From Streptococcus porcinus (GTDB lineage: Bacteria > Bacillota > Bacilli > Lactobacillales > Streptococcaceae): a stretch of DNA of 64,000 nucleotides. A program made the translations under genes and the position numbers. Below the pieces are notes generated by a model. It ran no database searches. It was not told where the DNA came from and saw only the letters and a program-made list of their open reading frames with translations. Each line of letters begins with the position of its first letter. Positions within the stretch are counted from its first letter, which is position 1. This document shows positions 30,140-39,911 of this stretch, in pieces. Location of the stretch: assembly GCF_900475415.1 (NCBI RefSeq), contig NZ_LS483388.1:1412001-1476000 (forward strand), in the 5' to 3' direction.

Positions 30140-30195
30140 ATTGTCTCCTTCAATAGTGGGAATAACAAACAAGTTTAATTATTTTTTAATTAGGT

Positions 30196-30585
30196 TCATT
30201 TTGAATCTGGAGACCAACTACCATCTATAAAAAAGCCTTTATCCCAGAAGTTTTCTCTAGCTAAGTTTAAATTATAAATATAGTTTCTCTTGGCACCATT
30301 AGTATAAACACCTCTTTGACCAGTCCAGGTCAAATCAACATCACTTCTTCTATTTCCTTGCGAATTTGCAAGATAATGCTTCACTCTTATTTGTGGATTC
30401 TTCGATGACAAGTTAACAACATAATAACTATCATTCATTTTCTGTAGGTAGCCTGTTCCAGTAAAATTAGGTGTAATTCGAAAATGTGATAGTTGGCCAA
30501 CTTGTCTTGTTCCAGCAAATACACTTGATGTTGAAATAAATATACTAGCTAAAACTATTAAACTCTTTATTTTTTGATTTTTCAT
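30196..30585 (-). CDS. Secreted small protein, possibly DUF2712-like
   Basis: A 129-residue protein with a clear Sec signal peptide (MKNQKIKSLIVLASIFISTS, cleavage probably after VFA at residue 24). The mature part of about 105 residues is rich in Asn, Tyr and Arg and has no cysteine. It ends FFIDGSWSPDSK. This pattern, a short Sec-exported Tyr/Asn-rich protein with a C-terminal GxW, recalls DUF2712 proteins found with ABC transporters, but I could not verify it. RBS AAGGAGG. First gene of the island operon. Function unknown; it could be a bacteriocin-like or signalling protein. Confidence 0.7.
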   Translation of the reverse strand: MKNQKIKSLIVLASIFISTSSVFAGTRQVGQLSHFRITPNFTGTGYLQKMNDSYYVVNLSSKNPQIRVKHYLANSQGNRRSDVDLTWTGQRGVYTNGAKRNYIYNLNLARENFWDKGFFIDGSWSPDSK

Positions 30586-30680
30586 TATTTTTCCTCCTTA
30601 TATGATTTGTTACCCCCTTAACTATAAATTCGCAAAAATTTAATAAAATTAGCTTTTTGTCATTTAAATGAGTAAAAACT

Positions 30681-30689
30681 ATTTTATCA
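30681..30689 (-). promoter_or_regulatory. Extended -10 promoter of the island operon
   Basis: TGATAAAAT on the minus strand forms an extended -10 element about 95 bases before the secreted protein gene. No good -35 hexamer is seen. The leader between contains GGGGGTAAC near 30611-30619. Confidence 0.45.
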
Positions 30690-30730
30690 TGAATCTATTT
30701 TTTTGACTATAAGACAAAAATTTCAACATA

Positions 30731-30755
30731 AAAAGCACAGCCTACTAGCTGTGCT
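30731..30755 (-). terminator. Terminator of the first Nudix gene
   Basis: Stem AGCACAGC with GGCTGTGCT followed by a T-run on the minus strand. Confidence 0.8.
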
Positions 30756-30766
30756 TCACTTTATTT

Positions 30767-31243
30767 TTACCACCCTAATTTAAAAGTGTTGTTAAAGTAT
30801 TCCTTTAACATTAGTCTATGTTTGTCTGATATATTAACTAGAGAGTCAATGTCATTTTTTGAAAAGAATTTTAATTTTAGAGTCTCTTCGTTACTAAAAT
30901 CGGTAATTTCTATACTCGACTTTGCTTTAACTTCATACAAAAAGACAACTGTTTGGACTTGATCGCCATTGGGGTAGACTTCGGTAAAATTGCTGTAGAC
31001 GTTGAGGAAACGTGTCGCCTCAATTGGAATGCCAGTCTCTTCAAAAAATTCTCTTTGACAAGTATCCACAGTGCTTTCACCTAATTCCATGGCCCCGCCT
31101 GGTATTGCCCATGTTTTTTTATCTCCCCTTAATTGGAGTAATATCTGTCCTTGTTCATTTTCTAAAATACCACCTGCAAAGGTCATGATGACTTTATCAT
31201 GACCAACTTTTGACCGCATAAAAGAGATATAATCTTTTTCCAT
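30767..31243 (-). CDS. Nudix hydrolase, copy A
   Basis: A 158-residue Nudix protein with the Nudix box in GGAMELGESTVDTCQREFFE followed by ETGI. It hydrolyses nucleoside diphosphates linked to another moiety; substrate unknown. It is a paralog of the gene at 33856-34329: both begin with a YI(K/S)(Y/F)(I/M)RSKVG motif, share LLQLRGD/LLQKRAD, and end in NYKLGH/TFKLGW. The two copies flank era-dgkA-ybeY-udg, pointing to duplication in the neighbourhood. Confidence 0.88.
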   Translation of the reverse strand: MEKDYISFMRSKVGHDKVIMTFAGGILENEQGQILLQLRGDKKTWAIPGGAMELGESTVDTCQREFFEETGIPIEATRFLNVYSNFTEVYPNGDQVQTVVFLYEVKAKSSIEITDFSNEETLKLKFFSKNDIDSLVNISDKHRLMLKEYFNNTFKLGW

Positions 31244-31258
31244 CTTTACTCCTTATAT

Positions 31259-31297
31259 AAAAATACCTTTAAGCCAACTTGACTTAAAGGTATTTTC
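31259..31297. terminator. Hairpin downstream of era
   Basis: A 13-base stem (31261-31273 with 31283-31296, near perfect) with T-rich flanks on both strands. It probably ends the era transcript. Confidence 0.7.
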
Positions 31298-31363
31298 TTT
31301 TTTCAAATTTTAACCAAGAGACTTTTAATGCGACAACTAAGTGTTGCATTTCGAATTACAATA

Positions 31364-32263
31364 TCAGTATTCTTTTTGATTATAACCAAAGTCGGCTAGG
31401 TCTAGTTTTTTGTCGCGCCAATTCTTTTTGACTTTAACCCATGTTTCTAGGTAGACTTTGTCACCTAACATAAGTTCGATGTCACGGCGAGCCATTTTGC
31501 CGATTTTCTTGAGCATAGCTCCTTGTTTACCGATGATGATGCCTTTTTGGCTGTCACGTTCAACCATAATGGTTGCACGGATATGAACTTTGTCGGTATC
31601 CTCATCACGCTTCATGGATTCTATTACTACTGCGACTGAATGAGGGATTTCCTGTTGTGTTAAGTGTAACACTTTTTCACGGATCATTTCTGAGACCAAG
31701 AAGCGTTCTGGGTGATCTGTTATTTGATCAGCTGGGAAATATTGGAAGCCCTCTTCTAGGTTGTCTGTTAATAAGGACATGAGGGTTGGAATATTGTTGC
31801 CTTCTAAAGCTGAGATTGGAACAATTTCTTTGAAATCCATTTGACTTCTAAAGTCGTCAATTTGTTCTAAGAGTTGATCTGGATGGACTTTGTCGATTTT
31901 ATTAATAACTAGAATAACGGGAATCTTGGCATTTTTGAGACGTTCCATAATCATCTCGTCGCCCTTTCCTCGCTTTTCGTCTGCTGGAACCATAAAGAGA
32001 ACGGTATCGACTTCTCTTAAGGTACTGTATGCAGACTCGACCATGAAGTCGCCTAAAGCTGTTTTAGGTTTGTGAATTCCTGGAGTATCTATGAAAACAA
32101 TTTGTTCTTGCTCGGTTGTATAGATACCCATAATTTTGTTACGTGTAGTCTGCGCCTTATCACTCATAATGGCAATTTTTTGGCCCATAACATGGTTTAA
32201 AAAGGTCGATTTTCCGACATTTGGTCGGCCGAGGATAGCAACAAAACCTGATTTAAATGACAT
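31364..32263 (-). CDS. era: GTPase Era
   Basis: A 299-residue essential GTPase that matures 16S rRNA and the 30S subunit. G1 [10 protein letters not shown]3 DTPG ([10 protein letters not shown]), G4 NKID, and a C-terminal KH domain with the GXXG in [13 protein letters not shown]. Part of the ybeY-dgkA-era cluster common in Firmicutes. Confidence 0.97.
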   Translation of the reverse strand: MSFKSGFVAILGRPNVGKSTFLNHVMGQKIAIMSDKAQTTRNKIMGIYTTEQEQIVFIDTPGIHKPKTALGDFMVESAYSTLREVDTVLFMVPADEKRGKGDEMIMERLKNAKIPVILVINKIDKVHPDQLLEQIDDFRSQMDFKEIVPISALEGNNIPTLMSLLTDNLEEGFQYFPADQITDHPERFLVSEMIREKVLHLTQQEIPHSVAVVIESMKRDEDTDKVHIRATIMVERDSQKGIIIGKQGAMLKKIGKMARRDIELMLGDKVYLETWVKVKKNWRDKKLDLADFGYNQKEY

Positions 32264-32284
32264 ATTTTCTCCGTTTTCTGATAA

Positions 32285-32686
32285 TTAAAAAATAAGTGCC
32301 CATAGCTTGGGGGCAAAAATAATGAGTCCGGTGATGACAGCATATAGGGACATGACTAAAACAGCCCCTGCTGACATATCTTTAGCTTTTTTGGCCAACA
32401 TAGAAAAGTGATATTCACTGGCCAAATCCACGACGTTTTCTACAGCAGAGTTAACAATTTCTAAGGCAATGACTAAAAAAATCGCTAGAAAAAGGAATAA
32501 CCACTCAGTTGCTGAAATGTCAAAGAAGATACCAGCAGTTGTCGCTATTAAGGCAGATAGCAAGTGACTTTTTAAATTACGTTCTTCTTTAATTGCTGTC
32601 ACTATTCCTGTTAAAGCAAACTCTAAGCTAGAGGTGACAGTTCTATTTTTCCATTTACGTTGGGATTTATTGTCTTGTAAGGCCAT
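32285..32686 (-). CDS. dgkA: Diacylglycerol/undecaprenol kinase
   Basis: A 133-residue membrane kinase with three helices. The DgkA signature is seen in [15 protein letters not shown] and [17 protein letters not shown], where the Glu and Asn are catalytic. In Gram-positives the enzyme phosphorylates undecaprenol for the cell-wall lipid carrier. Its start overlaps ybeY by 20 bases; the Streptococcus mutans homologue affects acid tolerance. Confidence 0.95.
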   Translation of the reverse strand: MALQDNKSQRKWKNRTVTSSLEFALTGIVTAIKEERNLKSHLLSALIATTAGIFFDISATEWLFLFLAIFLVIALEIVNSAVENVVDLASEYHFSMLAKKAKDMSAGAVLVMSLYAVITGLIIFAPKLWALIF

Positions 32687-33164
32687 AAGCAGTCAAAATC
32701 TCTTCCTGTAGTGTGAACATTTCTTTTTCTTCTTCTGGCGTGTAGTGGTCGTAACCAGTAATGTGTAAAAATCCATGGACAGCAAGAAAGCCCATTTCTC
32801 TTTCAAAGGAGTGACCATACTCTTGTGCTTGTTCTCTAGCCTTATCTATCGAAATAAAAAGCTCCCCAATATATGCGTCAAATTCTGCCAGCATTTCTGC
32901 CAAGTCTGGATTATCTTCTAGATCACTTTCGTCAAAAAGAATGGGTCTCTCAGGTTTATATTCTAAAGAAATAACATCAGTAGGACGATCTGTATCACGA
33001 TATTCCAAGTTGAGCTCGTGACTTCGTTCATTAGTAACGAAGGTAACAGACATTTCTTTTTCAGCTTTACCAGTTTTTTTAGCGGCAAAGTTAAGCAAAT
33101 CTTTTGTTTGCTCCATAATCTCTTGCGAAACAAGTCCCGTTTCGTCAATCATCTCGATATACAT
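32667..33164 (-). CDS. ybeY: Endoribonuclease YbeY
   Basis: A 165-residue zinc RNase needed for rRNA maturation. The metal motif [11 protein letters not shown] (H3xH5xH) is at the C-terminus and the fold segment [10 protein letters not shown] is present. I chose the ATG at 33164; a TTG five codons upstream is possible. It heads the ybeY-dgkA-era set, whose products act on the 30S subunit and membrane. Confidence 0.95.
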   Translation of the reverse strand: MYIEMIDETGLVSQEIMEQTKDLLNFAAKKTGKAEKEMSVTFVTNERSHELNLEYRDTDRPTDVISLEYKPERPILFDESDLEDNPDLAEMLAEFDAYIGELFISIDKAREQAQEYGHSFEREMGFLAVHGFLHITGYDHYTPEEEKEMFTLQEEILTAYGLTRQ

Positions 33165-33257
33165 AGATTCTTCTTTCAATTGCTTTTATCATTTCATTAT
33201 ACCATAAGAAAGTTGAAAATGGGAATATCATCACTATGACAGTCTCAAAGAGGTTCT

Positions 33258-33830
33258 CTATTTAAGGAGGTTAGCGACTTTTTCTTGAAGGACAGGTACT
33301 ACTTCTTCTTCAAACCAAGGATTCCTCTTTAACCAAAGCTGGTTTCGTGGAGAAGGATGAACTAAAGGGAAAAATCTTGGTAAGTAATCTTGATATGCTT
33401 TGACGGTTTCTGTCAGATTTTCCTTTTTTGTCTTTCCTAAATAGTAGGCTTGAGCATACTGTCCTACTAAAATGACTAGTTCAACGTTTGGTAAAAGATC
33501 AAGCAATGGCTGGTGCCACTTCTGAGCAAAGTACTTACGGGGAGGCAAATCTCCACCCTTACCTTTACCGGGGTAATAAAAATCCATGGGCAAAATAGCA
33601 AACTTTCCAGAATGATAAAACGTTTCCTCATCTACTCCTAACCATTGTCTGAGCTTTAACCCACTGCGGTCATTCCAAAAAAGCTTGGTCTCCTGAGCGA
33701 CTATGCCTGGTGCTTGTCCCACAATTACTATCTTAGCATTCTTCGGTGCAGAATAAAGAGGTTCGATTCCTTTTTCAGTATATTTTTGATTATCTGTATC
33801 ATCCATAATAGCCTTAAAAATCTTATCCAT
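33258..33830 (-). CDS. Uracil-DNA glycosylase superfamily protein
   Basis: A 190-residue protein of the family 4/MUG-like UDG superfamily, with VIVGQAPGIVAQ (water-activating motif GQxPG), FWNDRSGLKLRQWLGV, FYYPGKGKGGDLPPR, and the C-terminal LVHPSPRN motif (HPSPRN, DNA-intercalating loop). It probably removes uracil or a related lesion, though substrate is not proven. Start 33830 follows GAAAGGAAC. Confidence 0.88.
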   Translation of the reverse strand: MDKIFKAIMDDTDNQKYTEKGIEPLYSAPKNAKIVIVGQAPGIVAQETKLFWNDRSGLKLRQWLGVDEETFYHSGKFAILPMDFYYPGKGKGGDLPPRKYFAQKWHQPLLDLLPNVELVILVGQYAQAYYLGKTKKENLTETVKAYQDYLPRFFPLVHPSPRNQLWLKRNPWFEEEVVPVLQEKVANLLK

Positions 33831-33855
33831 AAAAACGTTCCTTTCATTTATAATC

Positions 33856-34329
33856 TTAATGTCCAAGTTTATAGTTACCTGAAAAATATTCTTCTATTAT
33901 CTGCTGATGCTGCTCATTTACTAGCAGAATATCTTTGATCCTTTCTTCTGAGAAAAATGCTAATTCTAAAGTTTCCTCATTTGTAACACCGTTGATATCA
34001 TAAGGTGCAATGGCTCTGAGTTTATAAACTATACCAACTGTCTGCGCACGATCTCCATTTGGGAATAAGGTTTCAAAATTAGTATAGACATTAAGTAATT
34101 TCAAAGCTTCAACTTGAATGCCAGTCTCTTCAAAAAATTCTCGAATCACTGTATCAAGAGAGGATTCTCCTAATTCCATACAGCCCCCAGGAACCCCCCA
34201 ATTTCCCGTATCAGCCCGTTTTTGAAGTAAGATTCTTCCATACTGATCTTCTAAAATACCTGCTGCAAAAGGAAGTAAGATTGAATCTTGACCAACTTTT
34301 GACCTAATATACTTAATATAATCCGACAT
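33856..34329 (-). CDS. Nudix hydrolase, copy B
   Basis: A 157-residue Nudix protein with the box in GGCMELGESSLDTVIREFFE and ETGI. It is clearly paralogous to copy A at 30767-31243, with the same N-terminal IRSKVG motif and KLGH end. Sequence similarity between them is roughly half of the residues by eye. The substrate is unknown. It lies 26 bases upstream of the uracil-DNA glycosylase gene and 42 bases downstream of phoH. Confidence 0.88.
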   Translation of the reverse strand: MSDYIKYIRSKVGQDSILLPFAAGILEDQYGRILLQKRADTGNWGVPGGCMELGESSLDTVIREFFEETGIQVEALKLLNVYTNFETLFPNGDRAQTVGIVYKLRAIAPYDINGVTNEETLELAFFSEERIKDILLVNEQHQQIIEEYFSGNYKLGH

Positions 34330-34343
34330 AGTTTTCCTTTCAC

Positions 34344-34368
34344 AAAAAGCCCTTCCAAAGAAGAGCTT
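34344..34368 (-). terminator. Terminator of phoH
   Basis: Stem 34347-34355 with 34360-34368, one G-T pair, and a T-run on the minus strand. Confidence 0.7.
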
Positions 34369-34371
34369 GTT

Positions 34372-35451
34372 TTATTTGTCAAGTGGTTTTTCAGGCAACT
34401 CCTCGATTACCTCATAAGAAGTCAAGCCAGATTCTTGATTGGTATGATCTTTACTTTCCTTTTGAGAATTGCTAACGCTAGCCTGAAGTTCGACACTGGC
34501 TTCGCTTTCATAGGCTTGAATAATATCCGCAACAACTGGGTGTCGTACCACATCTGACGCTGAAAAATACACAAAATCAATGGCTCGGATATGGCGTAAC
34601 TTTTGACTAGCATCAATCAAACCAGACTTAACATTTTTAGGCAAGTCAATTTGGCTAGTATCACCATTAACAATCATTTTAGAATTAAAGCCTAGGCGAG
34701 TTAGAAACATCTTCATTTGCATAATAGTAGTGTTTTGGGCTTCATCCAAAATAACAAAAGCGTCATCTAGAGTCCTACCACGCATATAAGCAAGCGGAGC
34801 AATCTCAATGATTTCTCTTTCCATCATCCGACTTGTCTGTTCTTTCCCTAAAATCTGATAAAGAGCATCATAGACAGGTCTCAGGTAAGGGTCCACTTTT
34901 TCTTTCAAATCGCCTGGTAAGAAACCTAGGCTTTCACCTGCTTCAACAGCAGGGCGAGTTAGGATAATACGTTTGACCTGACCTCGTTTCAATGCCTTAA
35001 CAGCAAGCGTAACGGCTAAGAAAGTTTTCCCGGTTCCAGCGGGACCAACTCCAAAAACAACATCATGCTTATTAAGACTTTCGACATAAACTTTTTGACC
35101 AAGTGTCTTCACACGGATTGGTTTACCGTTGTTATCCTTGATAATTTCTTCTTCATATAAAGCCACAAATTTGTCAATAGTTCCTTTTTCTGCCATTGAC
35201 AAAGCAGTAACAACATCAGAAGTATTAACTATCATTCCTCTATTTACAAGAACTAGCAAGGCTTGAATCGTTAAGCGAGCTAATTCAACCGCTTCTTGAT
35301 CATCACCGACTATCTGGACACGCTCAGTCCGCGCATGGATAATAATTTCTAAATGATTTTCAATTAATTTTAAATGGCGCTCATTGCTACCAAAAAGCGA
35401 TAAAACATCATCAGGATGATTTAAAGCAATCTCTGCTGAATATTCTTGCAA
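34372..35451 (-). CDS. phoH: PhoH-like ATPase
   Basis: A 359-residue protein with an N-terminal KH-like segment (NHLEIIIHARTERVQIVGD) and a P-loop ATPase domain: Walker A GPAGTGKT, AFVILDEAQNTTIMQMKMFL (Walker B), and VNGDTSQIDLP. PhoH proteins are RNA-associated ATPases; in this genome neighbourhood they accompany ybeY. The start is TTG at 35451 after AAGGAAG. Confidence 0.92.
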   Translation of the reverse strand: MQEYSAEIALNHPDDVLSLFGSNERHLKLIENHLEIIIHARTERVQIVGDDQEAVELARLTIQALLVLVNRGMIVNTSDVVTALSMAEKGTIDKFVALYEEEIIKDNNGKPIRVKTLGQKVYVESLNKHDVVFGVGPAGTGKTFLAVTLAVKALKRGQVKRIILTRPAVEAGESLGFLPGDLKEKVDPYLRPVYDALYQILGKEQTSRMMEREIIEIAPLAYMRGRTLDDAFVILDEAQNTTIMQMKMFLTRLGFNSKMIVNGDTSQIDLPKNVKSGLIDASQKLRHIRAIDFVYFSASDVVRHPVVADIIQAYESEASVELQASVSNSQKESKDHTNQESGLTSYEVIEELPEKPLDK

Positions 35452-35577
35452 ATGTATCTTCCTTTTCTTACATATTATAGTCTCATTATAACAAAAAATA
35501 AAATTAAAGGGGGAAATATCTTGTTGACATGCTGATGAAAAAGGAGAATTGTAAAGGAATCACAGTTCAAAATAATT

Positions 35578-35612
35578 AAAGAACCCTTGAAAAATGTTCA
35601 AGAGTTCTTTAG
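35578..35612 (-). terminator. Terminator of the oleate hydratase gene
   Basis: A 14-base stem with one G-T pair (35578-35591 with 35597-35610), weak T tract on the minus strand. Confidence 0.65.
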
Positions 35613-35624
35613 GATTAATATTTT

Positions 35625-37397
35625 TTATAACAAATGGGCTTCTTCCAATAATTCTTCTAGAAAAGTTCCTTTAATCTTCTTAAGGCCCACTTTTCTAATC
35701 ATTTGTGGAATAGGTAAGTCCATATCTTCAATAGCTTTTTTGTCATTGAGGTAATACATTGCTTTCAACAATTCTCGGATATCATAGGTTGAATTGAAAA
35801 CTTCTGGGATCCCTCGTTCAATATCTAAGAACATATAAACTGCTTCCATTGCTGTACGAATTGAATACTCAGTTGTGAAGACAGTATCACGACTTGGAGA
35901 TTCTGCAAAATTACCAATAAAGGCTAAATTGACAGAACCATCAGGAATAACCTTAGGCCGATCTCCTTTTACACGAGGCATGAAATAACTTGTGATATAA
36001 GGCATATAAACTGGTACAGTATTGACACTTTCTTGATTTGCTAAATCATGGATTTTATTTTCAGGAACACCGAGATGATATAAAAGTTCCTCAGTAATTT
36101 CTTGTCCTGTACACTCTTCAATAGGTTTTTGAATATAGTTTCCCTTTATATTTGAATACAATCCATAGATCCATACTGCTGTCTCATTCTCTTTTTGTTC
36201 TTTAAAATGAGGTTGTCGGTGAATAGCAAAGCTCATCATCCAATTAGAATCAGTAATGGTGATAATACCGCCAGAATTAATTTTACCATCATGTAAATCT
36301 CTATGTGTCAAACGCTCAATATAAGGCTCAAGGGCAGGATTTTTTATAGTTGCTGTTGCTGACACAAACCAAGATTCAGCAGGTAAGTCTTTATAGAAGA
36401 CTTTTGGATGGCCAAATTCATCTGATTGAGCTGCTAAATTTTCCCAAAGATTCCAAGAACCACCTAAGTCTTTGTTCGGTTTTGCAACGGTATGATGACT
36501 TCCATAGTTGGTACTTTCTGTGATAGAACCATTGGTTACAAAGACTAAATCATCCTCTGTTAAGCTAATTTTTTTAGATTGTCCAGAGGTACTCAACAAG
36601 AGCTCTTTAGCTACTTTCTTATCAGGTTTAATATCAACTCTGATATTATTAACTTTGGTATCGAACTGAATATCAACACCATGTGATTCTAAATAAGCAA
36701 TAATAGGTTTTACCATTGAATCATATTGATTGTATTTATTGAATTTCAAGGATGTGAAGTCTGGTAAACCATCTATATGATGAATAAAGCGCATCGCATA
36801 ACGGCGCATTTCGACTGCAGAATGCCATTTTTCAAAGGCAAACATAGTTGCCCAATATACCCAGAAATTGCTCTTAAAGAATTCCTCTGAGAAAACATCT
36901 TCAATCGTTTTTGTTCCCAGGTCTTCTTCTTTTGTCATTACTAGTGTAATCAATTCTTTAGAATGTTTACCTAAAGTATACTGACCATCATCAGGAACAC
37001 GATTTCCTCTCTTATGAATCAAACGACAATTAGATGAATTAGGATCATCCTTATCTAGCCAGTAAAATTCATCCAAATAGGAAGCATCAGGAACTTCTAA
37101 CGAGGGAATAGAACGGTACATATCCCACATACATTCAAAATGGTTTTCCATTTCACGTCCACCACGTGTTACAAAACCGATATCGGGACGCTTAATACCA
37201 TCTAACGAACCCCCAGAAAGTGGAAGCTCCTCTAAGATGTGAATATGATCACCAGCCATTTGACCATCACGAATGAGAAATACTGCCGCTGCTAAGCCTG
37301 CTAAGCCTGAACCAATAATATAAGCTGACTTGCCATCCACCTTTTTAGGTTTGCGTGGTCTAGCAAAGGCTTCAAAATTTCCACTACTGTAATACAT
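35625..37397 (-). CDS. ohyA: Oleate hydratase (myosin-cross-reactive antigen family)
   Basis: A 590-residue FAD-dependent enzyme that hydrates oleic acid to 10-hydroxystearate, detoxifying host fatty acids. FAD motif [15 protein letters not shown] near the N-terminus, with [10 protein letters not shown] and [11 protein letters not shown] as the catalytic region (Glu and Tyr), and [20 protein letters not shown] toward the C-terminus. Length equals the streptococcal 67-kDa antigen. The start at 37397 has AAAAGGAGGA; an upstream in-frame ATG lacks an RBS. Confidence 0.95.
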   Translation of the reverse strand: MYYSSGNFEAFARPRKPKKVDGKSAYIIGSGLAGLAAAVFLIRDGQMAGDHIHILEELPLSGGSLDGIKRPDIGFVTRGGREMENHFECMWDMYRSIPSLEVPDASYLDEFYWLDKDDPNSSNCRLIHKRGNRVPDDGQYTLGKHSKELITLVMTKEEDLGTKTIEDVFSEEFFKSNFWVYWATMFAFEKWHSAVEMRRYAMRFIHHIDGLPDFTSLKFNKYNQYDSMVKPIIAYLESHGVDIQFDTKVNNIRVDIKPDKKVAKELLLSTSGQSKKISLTEDDLVFVTNGSITESTNYGSHHTVAKPNKDLGGSWNLWENLAAQSDEFGHPKVFYKDLPAESWFVSATATIKNPALEPYIERLTHRDLHDGKINSGGIITITDSNWMMSFAIHRQPHFKEQKENETAVWIYGLYSNIKGNYIQKPIEECTGQEITEELLYHLGVPENKIHDLANQESVNTVPVYMPYITSYFMPRVKGDRPKVIPDGSVNLAFIGNFAESPSRDTVFTTEYSIRTAMEAVYMFLDIERGIPEVFNSTYDIRELLKAMYYLNDKKAIEDMDLPIPQMIRKVGLKKIKGTFLEELLEEAHLL

Positions 37398-37517
37398 ATA
37401 GAGTCCTCCTTTTATGTTACTTCTTTTAAACACCTTCATTCTACTCTTAAATTCTGAGTTCTGCCAATGAAAACCGCCAAAAAGGCTGGACTTTAAACAA
37501 TTTTAGACAAAGTGTAC

Positions 37518-37546
37518 AAAAAGAGCTTTACTCTATCGTAAAGCTC
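37518..37546 (-). terminator. Terminator of msrA-yozE
   Basis: A 9-base perfect stem (37523-37531 with 37538-37546) and five T on the minus strand. Confidence 0.85.
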
Positions 37547-37562
37547 ACAATTATAATCTTCA

Positions 37563-37778
37563 TTAATGTGCCAAATAATCTTCCCAAATTTGATCAAAAT
37601 AGCCTAAATTAAAGGAAAATACTGCTTGATCTTCTAAGTAACGACTAATGACATCAAAATCATCGCTATGTTTTGGAAACGTAGTATCTTCAAATACCAA
37701 ATCTGCTAAAATGGCTACTGGATCATTTGACTTAGAATCCCGCTGAGTCATTAACCAATTATAAAACGATTTTCTCAC
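37563..37778 (-). CDS. yozE: YozE family protein (UPF0346)
   Basis: A 71-residue SAM-like helical protein starting [14 protein letters not shown] (GTG read as Met), with [20 protein letters not shown] in the middle and [10 protein letters not shown] at the end, as in YozE proteins of Bacilli. GTG at 37778 shares one base with the msrA stop (TAGTG), eight bases after GGAG, so it is coupled to msrA. Function unknown. Confidence 0.9.
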   Translation of the reverse strand: MRKSFYNWLMTQRDSKSNDPVAILADLVFEDTTFPKHSDDFDVISRYLEDQAVFSFNLGYFDQIWEDYLAH

Positions 37779-38284
37779 TACCAATTCTCCTTTAAAAATT
37801 CATGTCTTCGTCTACTACTTTGGGCATAGCGTCCTGGATTCTTCCTATAGAAAGCTTGATGATAGTCCTCTGCTGGGTAAAAAGGCTGTGCCTTCTCTAT
37901 TGTGGTCACAATAGGTTTCGTAAAATGGCCAGAAGCTTGCAATTGTTCCTTGGACAGCTCTGCTATTTCCTTTTGCCTAGCATCAAAATAATAAATAACT
38001 GGGCGATAATTATCACCTCGATCTTCAAATTGACCAAAAGCGTCTGTCGGATCTGTCTGTTGCCAATAGAGCTGCACTAATTCTGAATAACTGATTTTTT
38101 CAGGGTCAAAAATGATTTCAACAGCTTCTGTATGACCTGTTTTCCCACTACAAACCTCTTCGTAAGTAGGATTAACAGTACGACCACCAGTATAACCACT
38201 GAGGACTGAAATAACTCCTGGGTGTTCTTCAAAAGGTTCTACCATACACCAAAAACATCCACCTGCAAAAATAGCTCTTTCCAT
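37778..38284 (-). CDS. msrA: Peptide methionine (S)-S-oxide reductase
   Basis: Repairs oxidised methionine. A 168-residue MsrA with the catalytic Cys in [34 protein letters not shown] and a C-terminal H(Q)[10 protein letters not shown] region. The ATG at 38284 follows GGAG with seven bases. No fused MsrB domain, unlike some streptococci. Confidence 0.95.
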   Translation of the reverse strand: MERAIFAGGCFWCMVEPFEEHPGVISVLSGYTGGRTVNPTYEEVCSGKTGHTEAVEIIFDPEKISYSELVQLYWQQTDPTDAFGQFEDRGDNYRPVIYYFDARQKEIAELSKEQLQASGHFTKPIVTTIEKAQPFYPAEDYHQAFYRKNPGRYAQSSRRRHEFLKENW

Positions 38285-38324
38285 CACTGCACTCCTATCA
38301 CAAATCTAATGGTCTCATTGTAGC

Positions 38325-38350
38325 AAAAAACTTTGCCTCTGGCAAAGCTT
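38325..38350 (-). terminator. Terminator of cvfB
   Basis: A stem of GCTTTGCC with GGCAAAGT and a T-run on the minus strand. It overlaps no coding region. Confidence 0.75.
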
Positions 38351-38364
38351 TTATTATCCTTGTT

Positions 38365-39219
38365 TTAGAGTAACTCCGTTCCACTAGCATCTTGTTTAAT
38401 ACGCTTTGCTTTCATCAGTGTTCCTAGGGCTTTTTTAAATTGACCTTTTGAAATCCCGAAGGTTGTCTTGATGTCCTCAGGTGATGATTTATCGTTAAGA
38501 GTCATGAAGCCACCATTGGATTCTAAGTATGTCAGAATCATTTGTGCATCATTTTCTAACATTTCAAATGATCTCGGTTTAATAGATAGGTTCAAGGTTC
38601 TGTCAATATCTCTAAAACCGATAACACGCGCGTCTAAGACCTGACCTAATCGGGGTTCATTGTAGCGTTCACTAGGATGAATATAGCCCAACATGTTGTT
38701 TTCAGGCAGATAGACAAAGGTTCCAGACATTTTTAGACGATAAACAATGGCAGGCCAGTTTTGGTTTTGCATATTATTATAAGCAGGGTCAGCCATCTTT
38801 TGAAACACTTCTGGTTCAGCAGGTATCCCCCAGATACGATCTTTTTTATCGACTTCTAACTTAATATAGAGACGGTCTCCCTTTTTGGGCCACAATTCTT
38901 TCAATTCAGGAAGAAGATCTAAAGAAACCACAATTTCCTTATCTGGAATGCCAGTATCAACAAAAACACCTAAGTCTCGTCGGACATCAACAACTTCACC
39001 CCAACCATACTGATGTCGTGTTGATTTGATGTCTTTAGTGGTTAAGCGAAGTTTCTGTTTTTGATCAAGGTAGGCAAAACCAGTGACCATGTCACCAATA
39101 GCGTGAGAACCTTCTTCTTTAGATAGATTGAAAATAAAGCCGTCCTTTTGAACAAAGTAAGACTGGTCATTTTCTTCACGGATTAAACCTGTTAGTTGTG
39201 TTGCTAATAATTCATTCAT
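38365..39219 (-). CDS. cvfB: S1-type RNA-binding protein CvfB
   Basis: A 284-residue cytosolic protein with three S1-like barrels (VVDVRRDLGVFVDTGIPDKE is the most typical) and a C-terminal winged helix. In staphylococci and pneumococci the CvfB/YitL family affects virulence gene expression through RNA binding. Normal length; single gene between msrA and frr. Confidence 0.9.
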   Translation of the reverse strand: MNELLATQLTGLIREENDQSYFVQKDGFIFNLSKEEGSHAIGDMVTGFAYLDQKQKLRLTTKDIKSTRHQYGWGEVVDVRRDLGVFVDTGIPDKEIVVSLDLLPELKELWPKKGDRLYIKLEVDKKDRIWGIPAEPEVFQKMADPAYNNMQNQNWPAIVYRLKMSGTFVYLPENNMLGYIHPSERYNEPRLGQVLDARVIGFRDIDRTLNLSIKPRSFEMLENDAQMILTYLESNGGFMTLNDKSSPEDIKTTFGISKGQFKKALGTLMKAKRIKQDASGTELL

Positions 39220-39235
39220 TTTTATTTTCTTTCTT

Positions 39236-39285
39236 AAAAAGGTAGGCAGACCTTCAAAACAGAGTTTCTGAAATCTTTGCCTACC
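39236..39285 (-). terminator. Terminator of pyrH-frr
   Basis: GGTAGGCA (39241-39248) pairs with TGCCTACC (39278-39285), with a five-T tail on the minus strand. Confidence 0.75.
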
Positions 39286-39328
39286 TCCTTCTTATTCTAC
39301 TTCTCTATGAAAGGAACGACAAATCTCC

Positions 39329-39886
39329 TTAAACAGATAAGAGTTCCTTTTCTTTTTCAGCTGTCATAGCATCAATATGCTTAATTGCATCATCGGTTGC
39401 TTTTTGAATATCTTTTTCCAATGTTTTTAATTCATCTTCAGAAATTTCTTTATCTTTTTCTTGTTTTTTAGCTTCATCCATAGCATCACGACGGATGTTA
39501 CGAATAGCTACTTTTTGATTTTCACCAACTTTTTTAACTTCTTTAGCAAGATTTTTACGTGTTTCTTCCGTTAAAGCGGGAATTACTAAGCGGATAACAG
39601 AGCCATCGTTTGCTGGAGTAATACCTAAATCAGAAGCGTTGATTGCTCGTTCAATATCTTTGATAGAGTTTTTGTCAAATGGGGAAATCAATAAAACACG
39701 TGCTTCTGGCACTGTGATAGATGATAGTTGATTTAGAGGTGTCGGTGCCCCATAATAATCTACTTGAATACGGTCTAACAAACTTGCATTCGCACGACCG
39801 GCACGGATACTTGCGTATTCACGTGATAAAGATTGAAATGATTGTTCAAATCGTTGATTTGCTTTGTCAATAATAGCATTTGCCAT
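39329..39886 (-). CDS. frr: Ribosome recycling factor
   Basis: A 185-residue protein of standard length that releases ribosomes after termination with EF-G. Typical segments: [38 protein letters not shown], and [20 protein letters not shown]. Twenty-five bases after pyrH, so in one operon. Confidence 0.98.
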   Translation of the reverse strand: MANAIIDKANQRFEQSFQSLSREYASIRAGRANASLLDRIQVDYYGAPTPLNQLSSITVPEARVLLISPFDKNSIKDIERAINASDLGITPANDGSVIRLVIPALTEETRKNLAKEVKKVGENQKVAIRNIRRDAMDEAKKQEKDKEISEDELKTLEKDIQKATDDAIKHIDAMTAEKEKELLSV

Positions 39887-39911
39887 ATTTTATTCCTCTT
39901 TCTATTCTTCT

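Noticed and set aside
30196..30585. Lactococcin 972-type bacteriocin
   Set aside because: The size and signal peptide fit, but the family's large membrane partner of about 700 residues and its typical motif pattern are absent.
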